Source of the DNA: Bacteroidota bacterium | Lineage (GTDB): Bacteria; Bacteroidota; Kryptoniia; Kryptoniales; JAKASW01 | Assembly: GCA_021796055.1 (NCBI GenBank) | Contig: JAJYOS010000198.1 | Coordinates: 1-9,195 of the forward strand | Reading direction: 5' to 3' | DNA length: 9,195 bases | Shown here: in pieces, positions 1 to 5,941 of the stretch | How the letters are laid out: each line of letters opens with the position of its first letter | Position numbering within the stretch: the stretch's first letter is position 1 | Made by a program: the position numbers and the translations under genes | The notes under the pieces: generated by a model | What the model saw: the letters and a program-made list of their open reading frames with translations, nothing else | What the model was told of the DNA's origin: nothing | Database searches by the model: none

Positions 1-251
1 GGAAGAGCCTGCTGATTCATGATCGAAGGGGGCGGCCCGAGTTCACTGTACGTCAGAACACGGACAGTCGGCATGCTCTCGTCTTCCCGGTTCAAATACT
101 GTGCTCCCCAGTAAGCGCCGACACCGATGAAGTGGACGGCTATCGCGATAGCCAGACCAACTCCCGTGTACTTCTGAGCCAGGCGCTTGAGAAGAGGGGC
201 ACCGTATTGTCCCTGGGCAACGGTGCTTTGTGCTACTTTCTTCTTTGCCAT
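1..251 (-). CDS. TonB-like energy transducer, N-terminal part (runs off window)
   Basis: The first 83 codons of a TonB-family protein, which spans the inner membrane and periplasm and carries proton-motive energy from ExbB/ExbD to outer-membrane receptors. Visible are a short basic cytoplasmic start (MAKKK), one hydrophobic helix at about residues 29-49 with a histidine inside it (His40 in AIAVH, matching the SxxxH-type histidine of TonB helices), and then a periplasmic start with PTVRVLTYSELGPPPS, a stretch familiar from Bacteroidota/Chlorobiota TonB proteins. The C-terminal receptor-binding domain lies beyond base 1 and cannot be judged. The ATG at 251-249 is preceded by a strong ribosome site (AAAGGAGG, 269-262) next to the stop of the upstream ExbD gene, so the start is secure. 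It is the last visible gene of the operon. The family call rests on this N-terminus plus the ExbB/ExbD neighbours. Confidence 0.85.
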   Translation of the reverse strand, partial: MAKKKVAQSTVAQGQYGAPLLKRLAQKYTGVGLAIAIAVHFIGVGAYWGAQYLNREDESMPTVRVLTYSELGPPPSIMNQQAL

Positions 252-261
252 ATTAGTTCAA

Positions 262-269
262 CCTCCTTT
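262..269 (-). promoter_or_regulatory. Ribosome binding site of the TonB-like gene
   Basis: The minus strand reads AAAGGAGG, 10 bases before the ATG at 251. It directly follows the stop codon of the upstream ExbD gene (272-270), so translation of the two genes is probably coupled. Confidence 0.8.
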
Positions 270-764
270 TCATTTCGCGCCAACCTTTGCTAACGCGGCC
301 TGATCTTGAGGCGTCATTGGTGCCAAACTAAAGCGCGTCACGTTGTCGAGGTTTAGTTCGTCAAGTATGTTGATCATGTCCTGGTATTTGGCTTTCCGGT
401 CAACCTTTATAAGCGTGACGAGCCGCGGATTAGCCTTGTTCTCATCGATAATCAACTTGCGGAAATCTGCCCACGCGACCGGTTTTGGCGGCTGCGTTCC
501 AATCGTCCAGTAAATTGATCCATCTGGCACGACCAAGAGCGTCATCAGATTTGACGCGGCAATTTCAACCTTGGTGTCTCCCGGCGGGAGGTTGATCTCC
601 ATCGCCTGGGGACGATTGAATGCCGTTGTCAACATGAAGAACGTCAACAGAAGAAACGCGACGTCCACCATCGGCGTCATGTCGATGCGGATCGCAATCC
701 TTCTTTTCTTCTTGTGTCCGCCCTTTTTCTTGCCATGAGGTTCGGCTACTTGTACATCAGCCAT
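270..764 (-). CDS. exbD: ExbD/TolR biopolymer transport protein (second copy in operon)
   Basis: ExbD-family subunit of the proton-driven motor that works with ExbB and TonB at the inner membrane. It has 164 residues. A strongly basic cytoplasmic tail (residues 12-26, many Lys/Arg) leads into one membrane helix at about 30-49 that begins RIDMTPMVDVAFLLLTFFM. Asp34 in this helix matches the conserved proton-handling Asp25 of E. coli ExbD. The rest is a periplasmic domain with a ...LVTLIKVDRKAKYQDMINILDEL... segment, the typical ExbD/TolR fold that ends in a helix choosing paralogue partners. The ATG at 764 lies only 2 bases after the stop of the upstream ExbD, with its ribosome site (GGAGGG) inside the end of that gene, so the two are translationally coupled. 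ExbD and TolR cannot be told apart by motif alone; the TonB-like neighbour favours ExbD. Confidence 0.93.
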   Translation of the reverse strand: MADVQVAEPHGKKKGGHKKKRRIAIRIDMTPMVDVAFLLLTFFMLTTAFNRPQAMEINLPPGDTKVEIAASNLMTLLVVPDGSIYWTIGTQPPKPVAWADFRKLIIDENKANPRLVTLIKVDRKAKYQDMINILDELNLDNVTRFSLAPMTPQDQAALAKVGAK

Positions 765-766
765 CT

Positions 767-1291
767 TTAGCCCTCCTTACCGCCTCCGCCGCTGCGGAGT
801 TCAGTTTGCAGGTTGAACCTCGAGACTTGCGCCTTCTGAAGATCGTTCATGACGTCCATGACCGGTCCGTAGTCGGCATCCTTATCAGCCTTGATGACGG
901 TTATCAACCTTATATTCTGGATACGTGCCTGGACCACCAGGTTGGCGAGGTCCTTTGGCTGCACTGGGACCGCCGGCACCAGCCATACTGGCACAATTTT
1001 CCCGTCTTTGTCTTGTATCCCGTTCGGATACATCGGCTCAAAGAGGGCCTTCATTATCTGCTGCTGATCGACTCCCATGAATATCTGTCCAGCTTTGTCA
1101 ATACTGATAGTAAGGACTCCGCTTTCAGGCAGCTTCGGACCCTTGTCCGACGATGGCAGCGTTATCTGTACTGCCTGCGGCGGTTTGAACTGGGTCGTCA
1201 TCATGAAGAACGTAAGAAGCAGCATAGCAACGTCCACCATCGGGGTCATGTCGATCCTGATGTTGAGCCGTCTTTTCTTGATTCTAGGCAT
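767..1291 (-). CDS. exbD: ExbD/TolR biopolymer transport protein (first copy in operon)
   Basis: A second, diverged ExbD-family protein of 174 residues, encoded just before the other copy. A short basic start (PRIKKRRLNIRI) leads to a single helix at about 16-34 (DMTPMVDVAMLLLTFFMMTT) with the conserved Asp20 equivalent to E. coli ExbD Asp25. The periplasmic part is longer than in the neighbour: an extra stretch around residues 75-110 (MGVDQQQIMKALFEPMYPNGIQ..., then VPVWLVPAVPVQ) sits before the common LITVIKADKDADYGPVMDVMNDL segment, and the protein ends in a Gly-rich tail (SGGGGKEG). Its ATG at 1291 has an AAGGAGC-type ribosome site 8 bases upstream, and it starts 22 bases after the ExbB gene. 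Two unequal ExbD genes behind one ExbB are common in Bacteroidota-like genomes and may allow a mixed ExbD dimer in the pentameric channel; that last point is inference. Confidence 0.92.
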   Translation of the reverse strand: MPRIKKRRLNIRIDMTPMVDVAMLLLTFFMMTTQFKPPQAVQITLPSSDKGPKLPESGVLTISIDKAGQIFMGVDQQQIMKALFEPMYPNGIQDKDGKIVPVWLVPAVPVQPKDLANLVVQARIQNIRLITVIKADKDADYGPVMDVMNDLQKAQVSRFNLQTELRSGGGGKEG

Positions 1292-1313
1292 TTGCTAAGC
1301 TCCTTGAAAGCGG

Positions 1314-2045
1314 TTACTTACTGTCGAAGTTTCTCGAATTCAATATCGCAATGATGCTGGCGGTTGCTTCATCGATCATATAAGTGAAACCGTCTACTTT
1401 ATTAACAAAGAAGTTGTACGCAACGATTCCCGTGATAGCCGCTATCAAACCGCCCGCGGTATTGATAAGAGCTTCCGAGATACCGATTGACAGCTGGATG
1501 GCGTCCGGAGCGCCGGCGTGGGCCAGAGCCTGGAACGCGCGGATCATTCCAATAACCGTTCCCAGCAGACCGACCATAGTGGCAATCGAAGAAATCGTGG
1601 AAAGGACGATGAGGTTCTTCTCTAGAAGCGGCGTCTCGAGCATCGTAGCCTCTTCGATAGCGCGCTGAACTTCCGACATATACTTCTCAGCTTGTACATG
1701 GCTGTCTTTGAGAACTTCCTGATATCTCTCCAGGCCGTTGCGGATAACGTTAGCCATAGAGCCTCTCTGCCTGTTGCAGACATCGATCGCGGCCTTGATA
1801 TCGCCGTTATTGAGGTTGTCTTCAACGTCTTTGAGGAACTTTGTGAGGGATCCTTTTCCCTGCGCCTTACGGAGTGAGAAGATGCGCTCGAACACGTATG
1901 TGAAAACCATCAACGAGAGCATGATAAGGAGAATGACAAGCGGTCCGCCCTTGGTGATGAAACCGGGAAGGAAATAGGAGTAGACCACGTAAGCAATAGC
2001 AAACGCGACGATGATGAGAACCGTCGCAAACAGGCCTTGTTTCAT
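1314..2045 (-). CDS. exbB: ExbB/TolQ/MotA-family proton channel protein
   Basis: Inner-membrane channel subunit that, with ExbD, converts proton flow into movement of TonB. It has 243 residues. I see four hydrophobic segments: about 4-24, 35-56, 145-172 and 188-213. The first is an addition to the three helices of E. coli ExbB, as often seen in the Bacteroidota-type proteins. Family hallmarks are the MVGLLGTVIGMIRAF stretch (about 157-171) and ISEALINTAGGLIAA (about 189-203), where Glu191 corresponds to the conserved Glu of the ExbB pore helix. A long cytoplasmic part (57-144) lies between helices 2 and 3. The ATG at 2045 has a strong site (AAAAGGAGG) 10 bases upstream. It heads the exbB-exbD-exbD-tonB block and lies 54 bases after the STAS gene. 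TolQ is the alternative; the TonB-like neighbour argues for ExbB. Confidence 0.94.
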   Translation of the reverse strand: MKQGLFATVLIIVAFAIAYVVYSYFLPGFITKGGPLVILLIMLSLMVFTYVFERIFSLRKAQGKGSLTKFLKDVEDNLNNGDIKAAIDVCNRQRGSMANVIRNGLERYQEVLKDSHVQAEKYMSEVQRAIEEATMLETPLLEKNLIVLSTISSIATMVGLLGTVIGMIRAFQALAHAGAPDAIQLSIGISEALINTAGGLIAAITGIVAYNFFVNKVDGFTYMIDEATASIIAILNSRNFDSK

Positions 2046-2055
2046 TTCAGTAAAG

Positions 2056-2064
2056 CCTCCTTTT
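2056..2064 (-). promoter_or_regulatory. Ribosome binding site of exbB
   Basis: The minus strand reads AAAAGGAGG, a near-perfect anti-16S match 10 bases before the exbB ATG. It lies in the 54-base gap behind the STAS gene. I see no clear promoter or terminator in this gap. Confidence 0.75.
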
Positions 2065-2099
2065 GAAGGATTTTGTTAATAATGTTGAGTTGAGCAAAA

Positions 2100-2456
2100 C
2101 TATTTTTTCTCTTTCGAGAAACTCGCAACCGCGTCGATCTGCGTGTCGCGCACGTCGAACACCATCGTTAGCTTCGTTACGACGAAAATGTTCTTTATGT
2201 TCTTGTTGAGGTTCGCCAGTTTTACCTCTCCGCCGTTCTTGGCGTAATGCGTATGCGCCCAGATCAAGACACCAATCGCGGTGCTGTTCAGATAAGTGGT
2301 CTTGCCAAGATCGACAACCAGCTTCTTGTTACCGTCGGCGGATAATTTACTGACTTCGGAACGGAGTTCATCCGTTTCCTCGCCACCGATCAACTCGCCT
2401 TTTGGCTCGATGACCGCAACCTCGCCGTCCGCAAGCTTCGATACCTTCAACGCCAT
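2100..2456 (-). CDS. STAS-domain protein, anti-sigma-factor-antagonist type
   Basis: A stand-alone STAS domain of 118 residues, the size of SpoIIAA/RsbV. Such proteins act in the cytoplasm in partner-switching: when unphosphorylated they bind an anti-sigma factor kinase, and phosphorylation of one serine releases them. The family core is clear: an EPKGELIGG strand-turn near 17-25, a KLVVDLGKTTYLNSTAIGVLIWAH block at 45-68, and a C-terminal ...NIFVVTKLTMVFDVRDT segment. Ser58 in LNSTAIG lies exactly where SpoIIAA has its phosphorylated Ser58 (DSSGLG). The ATG at 2456 has GAGGAG 3 bases upstream, and the gene starts 12 bases after the receiver gene. No anti-sigma kinase or PP2C phosphatase is in view, so the partner is unknown. 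The position ahead of exbB suggests shared transcription; a direct role in controlling the transport motor is only inference. Confidence 0.88.
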   Translation of the reverse strand: MALKVSKLADGEVAVIEPKGELIGGEETDELRSEVSKLSADGNKKLVVDLGKTTYLNSTAIGVLIWAHTHYAKNGGEVKLANLNKNIKNIFVVTKLTMVFDVRDTQIDAVASFSKEKK

Positions 2457-2468
2457 TTTCTCCTCACT

Positions 2469-2840
2469 TTAGTTTAGAGTTTCCTTGATTGAATTCGAAA
2501 TATCAGAAATGCTGAAAGGTTTTTCAATGAACGCCGAGACGAAGGCAGAAAGCGACTTGCTCTGCATTTCACGCTCGGAGATTCCGACTGCAATCATAGG
2601 GACGCCAGGTTTCACTTTAGCGGCTGCCTCAACGAAATTTCCCAGCACTTTTTCGGGCATTTCACCGTCAACAATCAAAAGATCCACGCGCGCCTTGATC
2701 AGACGTTCCAATGCCGCATCCAGATTGTACTCGCAATGAACCCGAAAACCGATTTGATTCAAGTATTGCTCAATCAGTCCGGCTACCCTCAGGTCACTCG
2801 CTGCTATCAGGATGCTCCTGGATTCTTCAGGTGTACGCAC
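2469..2840 (-). CDS. Single-domain response-regulator receiver protein, degenerate
   Basis: A CheY-like receiver domain of 123 residues with no output domain. Visible are a first strand (SILIAASD, 9-16), the expected phospho-acceptor Asp58 in DLLIVDGEMP, and the conserved Lys-Pro pair near the end (IEKPFS, Lys107-Pro108). The acidic pair after strand 1 that binds magnesium is altered: typical VVDDD is here IAASD, leaving only Asp16. The Thr/Ser after strand 4 also appears replaced (IAVGISE, Gly86). It may therefore be phosphorylated poorly or act as a pseudo-receiver. The start is a GTG at 2840-2838; an in-frame TGA lies two codons upstream, so no longer form exists. No good ribosome site is visible. 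It heads the operon with the STAS gene 12 bases downstream, a pairing that fits signalling to a partner-switching module. Partner kinase unknown. Confidence 0.82.
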   Translation of the reverse strand: MRTPEESRSILIAASDLRVAGLIEQYLNQIGFRVHCEYNLDAALERLIKARVDLLIVDGEMPEKVLGNFVEAAAKVKPGVPMIAVGISEREMQSKSLSAFVSAFIEKPFSISDISNSIKETLN

Positions 2841-2953
2841 GCTTCAATATTGTCAATTTAGATGCCGAAGACGCTCAACTTCAAAAACATCGATCCAAAC
2901 GCGCTTTGAAACCTTCCAGCACTCGGGGGTATTCAGGAAGACGTGTGTCAGCA

Positions 2954-2986
2954 TGCAAATTGCAAGGAACCAACGAAGATTGCAAG
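2954..2986. repeat. ATTGCAAG direct repeat with palindromic half, possible operator
   Basis: ATTGCAAG is present at 2959-2966 and 2979-2986, a 20-base period (about two helical turns). TGCAA-A-TTGCA forms a perfect hyphenated palindrome at 2954-2964. Spacing and place in a divergent promoter region are compatible with a regulator binding site, but 8-base repeats can arise by chance and no regulator is recognised. Confidence 0.3.
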
Positions 2987-3100
2987 CCAATTTTTCCAAT
3001 CTCAAATGTGTAAGCTCGAAACAATCTTCCCTTCCGCCGAGTATTTCATTTACAATTTCCTCCTTTCCGGAAGTCGCGTCACAACGAAGCCCCACATTGC

Positions 3101-3129
3101 TTGACTTCCGCTGAACGCAGACTTAGATT
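3101..3129 (+). promoter_or_regulatory. Candidate sigma70-type promoter of the eRF1-like gene
   Basis: TTGACT at 3101-3106 (five of six against TTGACA) is followed after exactly 17 bases by TAGATT at 3124-3129 (four of six against TATAAT). Transcription would start near 3136, giving a leader of about 25 bases that contains the ribosome site. If the host is a true Bacteroidota member its main promoter consensus differs, so this call is moderate. Confidence 0.45.
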
Positions 3130-3143
3130 AATGATAGTCAACA

Positions 3144-3151
3144 GGGAGGAG
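3144..3151 (+). promoter_or_regulatory. Ribosome binding site of the eRF1-like gene
   Basis: GGGAGGAG, 8 bases before the ATG at 3160. A second GAGGAG (3154-3159) directly abuts the ATG and is too close to serve. This fixes the start at 3160. Confidence 0.75.
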
Positions 3152-3159
3152 ACGAGGAG

Positions 3160-4344
3160 ATGATCACCCATCAGGAAATAAACCTATTACTAAACTATAC
3201 GGCGCGTGAGGGACTCGCAATCTCGTTCTATCTCAATACTGACGGCAGCGAACGCAACAGGAATATCTGGAATATAGAAGCGAAGGACATCATCAAGAAG
3301 GCGCGTAAAGATCTCGAGGCCATGAACGTAAGCCGGAGATATTACGAAACTGCCGAGAATAGTCTCAGGAAAATTCAGAATTTCGTCAACACAGAGAATT
3401 TCGCCCCGCATTACAAGTCTATCGCGATATTCGCCAACGCGGTTGAAAACTTCTACCAGGTCTACCACTTGCCGGTTGCGCTGAAATCCAGCCTGACTCT
3501 CGACACAAATTTCTATCTCAGACCGCTGCTCGCCATGCTTGAAGAACATTATCGTATAGGCGTTGTTCTAGTCGATTCGAGACGCGCGAGACTCTTCGAA
3601 GCATATATGAATGAAATAGTCGAACACAACGATTTCGCCACAAAGACCAAACCACAGAGGAAGCCGCTCATGGAAACCTTCATGAAGCGGGAGAAGAATC
3701 TGATGCAGCGGAGGGAAGAAGAGACGCGCTACCACCTCTCCTCGACGGCGGAAGCGCTCAGGACCCACTCCGCGCGCCGGCATTTTGATAAACTCGTTAT
3801 CGGAGCCCGCAAGCCTATCGGCGATCACCTCGCGAGGCTTTTGCACCGCACTCTCCAGTCTAATATCATCGCGGTGACTGAGATGGAGATAACCGAGAAG
3901 GAAAAGGACGTCCTCGCGAAAGTAATCCAGGCCGAAAGGAACTTCGAGGTTGAAGAGGAGCGCAAGCTCCTCAGGAAGATTTGCACTGAAATTGAAAAAG
4001 AAGGCTATGGCGTAAAAGGGATCACGAGGGTCCTTGAAGCCGCTCAGGAGTACAACCTGCAAACCCTCGCCGTTGCCGAAGATTACTCCGTTCAGGGAAT
4101 GGTATGTCCGGAATGCGGGATGCCCCACATAGACCGGCAGGTATGCGTCTGCTGCGGCAGACAGCTTGTCGAAGTTTCGGATGTGATTTACGACCTCGTC
4201 GAGGAGGCCGCGAGGCAAGGCGCTACCGTTCGTCACGTCAGGGGTGAAAGTCTAATGCCATCGCTTGAAAATGTGGCGGCAATTATTAAATTCAAACGAG
4301 GTGAACTGGTCCGTGTCGAGGAGGCTAGCGAGGACGAATTCTGA
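3160..4344 (+). CDS. Bacterial eRF1-like (baeRF-type) protein with zinc ribbon, lacking GGQ
   Basis: A 394-residue protein whose second half follows archaeal/eukaryotic release factor aRF1/eRF1. Residues about 1-125 are a less conserved N-terminal domain. Residues about 131-240 resemble eRF1 domain 2 (YRIGVVLVDSRRARLFEA, then a charged helix MKREKNLMQRREEETRYHL, then KLVIGARKPIGDHL). Residues about 258-380 resemble the L7Ae-like domain 3 (ITRVLEAAQEYNLQTLAVAEDYSVQG, then VYDLVEEAARQGATVRHV, then NVAAIIKF). A zinc ribbon is inserted there: Cys316, Cys319 (CPECG) and Cys329/331/332 (CVCCG). The peptidyl-tRNA hydrolysis motif GGQ is absent; the matching loop reads TKTKPQRK (161-168), with one Gln but no Gly-Gly. 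Known bacterial relatives are proposed to act at ribosomes, possibly in rescue or stress, but this is largely untested. It appears monocistronic, reading away from the signalling operon. Canonical termination by RF1/RF2 makes a housekeeping release role unlikely. Confidence 0.8.
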   Translation: MITHQEINLLLNYTAREGLAISFYLNTDGSERNRNIWNIEAKDIIKKARKDLEAMNVSRRYYETAENSLRKIQNFVNTENFAPHYKSIAIFANAVENFYQVYHLPVALKSSLTLDTNFYLRPLLAMLEEHYRIGVVLVDSRRARLFEAYMNEIVEHNDFATKTKPQRKPLMETFMKREKNLMQRREEETRYHLSSTAEALRTHSARRHFDKLVIGARKPIGDHLARLLHRTLQSNIIAVTEMEITEKEKDVLAKVIQAERNFEVEEERKLLRKICTEIEKEGYGVKGITRVLEAAQEYNLQTLAVAEDYSVQGMVCPECGMPHIDRQVCVCCGRQLVEVSDVIYDLVEEAARQGATVRHVRGESLMPSLENVAAIIKFKRGELVRVEEASEDEF

Positions 4345-4459
4345 AAATCTGTTTTGCCTGCGGTTCAACACCTTTTAACTCAAACTTCTTTTGCAAGCGT
4401 AGCTCGATAAGTCAAGGTAAAATGCTGTACCATATCGAGAGGGCAGCGTACAATCTCTT

Positions 4460-4485
4460 TATAATGTCGGAATATATTGTATATT
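4460..4485 (+). promoter_or_regulatory. Possible promoter/operator elements upstream of galactokinase
   Basis: In the 276 bases between the eRF1-like gene and galactokinase, an AT-rich patch holds a perfect TATAAT at 4460-4465 without a good TTGACA-like box 17 bases before it. Just downstream is a perfect inverted repeat AATATA-TTG-TATATT (4471-4485). A short GC stem CCGGG-GTTTT-CCCGG follows at 4519-4533 without a T run. These are suggestive of the galK control region, nothing more. No gene is seen in this gap. Confidence 0.25.
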
Positions 4486-4620
4486 GAGAAAAATGATATT
4501 GAGGGATTAAGTAAATGACCGGGGTTTTCCCGGGGATTTCATAAATCGAGAGTAGTAATAAAGTTGCGCAATCAAATCAGACAAAAGAACAGATTCACGA
4601 AGTATCCAAGTGAGAGGGTC

Positions 4621-5802
4621 GTGCCTGAAGCTACTTCGGAACAGGACATAAGAAAAGAGCTCGTCAAATTGTACCGGGAGGAATTCGGCAAGTCTCCCGA
4701 TATAGTGACGAGCGCTCCTGGAAGGATAAACCTGATCGGCGAACACACCGATTACAATGGAGGATTTGTTCTTCCCATCGCGATCGACCGCAGGACCTAC
4801 ACCGCCGCGGGGCGAAGGGGGGGAGAACTCTTCATCGCGTACTCCAAGGAACTCAGCAAAAAGACTTCATTCGAAATTCAACCTGGCAAGTTCGAGCACT
4901 CAAACTTTTGGGTCAATTATATCAAAGGCGCATGTTCGCTTTTGAGCGACATAAAGCCCGTCAAAGGGGTGAATTTTGCCATCGGTAGCACCGTACCGAG
5001 AGGAAGCGGGTTAAGCTCCTCGGCAGCATACGTGGTCTCCATCATAGAAGCGGTATCGAGACTCCACGATATACGACTGAAAGACATTGATGTGCCGATC
5101 CTCGCCCAGCGAATCGAGAACGAATTCGTGGGAGTACAATCGGGCATCATGGATCCATTCGTCGCGAAATTCGCGCGTGAGAACAACGCGCTCCTCGTTG
5201 ACGCCCGTTCACTCGAATTCAAGCACGTCCCGATCTCCGACAGATGCTCATTCCTCGTCTGCGTTACAGGCGTGAAGCGAGCCCTCGCGACAACGGAGTA
5301 CAACAAACGCCGCCAGCAATGCCAGATCGCGGTGATCGGCCTGGCCGAGAAACTCAACCGCGAGATCACATCCTTGAGGGATGTCTGCATCGAAGAGCTG
5401 AAGGAACTTAAGGACGACTTTGACCCGACACTTTACGCGCGTTCCATTCATGTAGTTACGGAAAACCAGCGAGCGCTTCAGACTTTTTCCGCGCTGGAAA
5501 ACGACGACCTCGAAATGGTTGGAAAGCTAATGCTCGAATCCCACCTCAGCCTCCGCTCTAACTTCGAAGTCAGCTCGCCCGAGCTCGACGCTTTCGTTGA
5601 GATCGCGGAACAATGCGAGGGAGTATATGGCGCGAGGATGACCGGGGCAGGCTTTGGCGGAAGCGCAATCTGTCTGGTTGACGCGGACCGTGAAGAGGCG
5701 CTCGCCGTCGAAATTGCCGAAAAGTACAAACAGCGCGGCTTCGAGGGAGGTTACGTCTTCATCGCGAGGACAGGCAGCGGCTCTAAAGTCGAATACGCGT
5801 AA
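4621..5802 (+). CDS. galK: Galactokinase (GHMP kinase family)
   Basis: Phosphorylates alpha-D-galactose at C1 with ATP, the entry step of the Leloir pathway, in the cytoplasm. With the GTG start chosen here it has 393 residues (E. coli GalK 382). In order: the galactokinase signature GRINLIGEHTDYNGGFVLP from residue 34 (Arg35 matching the catalytic Arg), the GHMP ATP-binding motif VPRGSGLSSSA near 125-135, the catalytic-base region GIMDPF with Asp178, and the C-terminal GARMTGAGFGG at 337-347 (usually MTGGGFGG, so one Gly to Ala). A TTG at 4564 would add 19 basic, unconserved residues and has no ribosome site. The GTG at 4621 has a GAGAGGG closely upstream and gives a normal-length start, but the choice is uncertain. 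Its 3' end faces msrB. The nearby secreted mannanase suggests use of galactose from galactomannan. No galT, galE or mutarotase is in view. Confidence 0.95.
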   Translation: MPEATSEQDIRKELVKLYREEFGKSPDIVTSAPGRINLIGEHTDYNGGFVLPIAIDRRTYTAAGRRGGELFIAYSKELSKKTSFEIQPGKFEHSNFWVNYIKGACSLLSDIKPVKGVNFAIGSTVPRGSGLSSSAAYVVSIIEAVSRLHDIRLKDIDVPILAQRIENEFVGVQSGIMDPFVAKFARENNALLVDARSLEFKHVPISDRCSFLVCVTGVKRALATTEYNKRRQQCQIAVIGLAEKLNREITSLRDVCIEELKELKDDFDPTLYARSIHVVTENQRALQTFSALENDDLEMVGKLMLESHLSLRSNFEVSSPELDAFVEIAEQCEGVYGARMTGAGFGGSAICLVDADREEALAVEIAEKYKQRGFEGGYVFIARTGSGSKVEYA

Positions 5803-5941
5803 GAACTTCGGCTCTCAAGAAAAAAGATACTCTCCTTAAATTCCCGAGAACAATAAGGCTATCCGCTTGCTGACGTATCCAAGCTTCTTGGCCTGAAGAG
5901 ATGCGGACACGCGCGGTCGAGAATTCAGACGGCGACTTCGG

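Larger units (their letters stand above)
2841..3159. other. Divergent intergenic region between receiver gene and eRF1-like gene
   Basis: 319 bases between two divergently read genes. On the plus side there is a good promoter candidate (3101-3129) and a strong ribosome site (3144-3151). Near the middle, ATTGCAAG occurs twice, at 2959-2966 and 2979-2986, exactly 20 bases apart; the first copy is part of a hyphenated palindrome TGCAA-A-TTGCA (2954-2964). On the minus side a weak TTGAAG/TAAATT pair (18-base spacer) lies just before the GTG start and would leave almost no leader. An 80-codon minus-strand reading frame (3095-2853) fills much of this space but has no recognisable protein features. 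Confidence 0.5.

Noticed and set aside
806..1354. 182-codon plus-strand open frame over the first exbD
   Set aside because: It is antisense to a clear ExbD gene with the conserved helix and Asp20; the protein shows no family features and no ribosome site.
3568..4236. 222-codon minus-strand open frame inside the eRF1-like gene
   Set aside because: Antisense to a well-supported gene with zinc-ribbon and eRF1-like motifs; the frame is open because of the codon pattern of the real gene.
4519..4533. GC-rich stem CCGGG-GTTTT-CCCGG considered as a terminator of the eRF1-like gene
   Set aside because: No T run follows, the stem is only 5 bases, and it lies about 175 bases past the stop codon and close to galK.
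4564..4620. TTG start that would lengthen galactokinase by 19 residues
   Set aside because: The extra residues are basic and outside the galactokinase domain, and no ribosome site precedes the TTG; the GTG at 4621 gives a normal length, though the matter is not settled.
4917..5390. 157-codon minus-strand open frame inside galK
   Set aside because: Ser/Arg-rich antisense product over conserved galactokinase motifs; no ribosome site.
5803..5941. Gap between convergent galK and msrB examined for a shared terminator
   Set aside because: Only a 4-base stem (CTTC/GAAG near 5883-5897) could be found; no credible intrinsic terminator.
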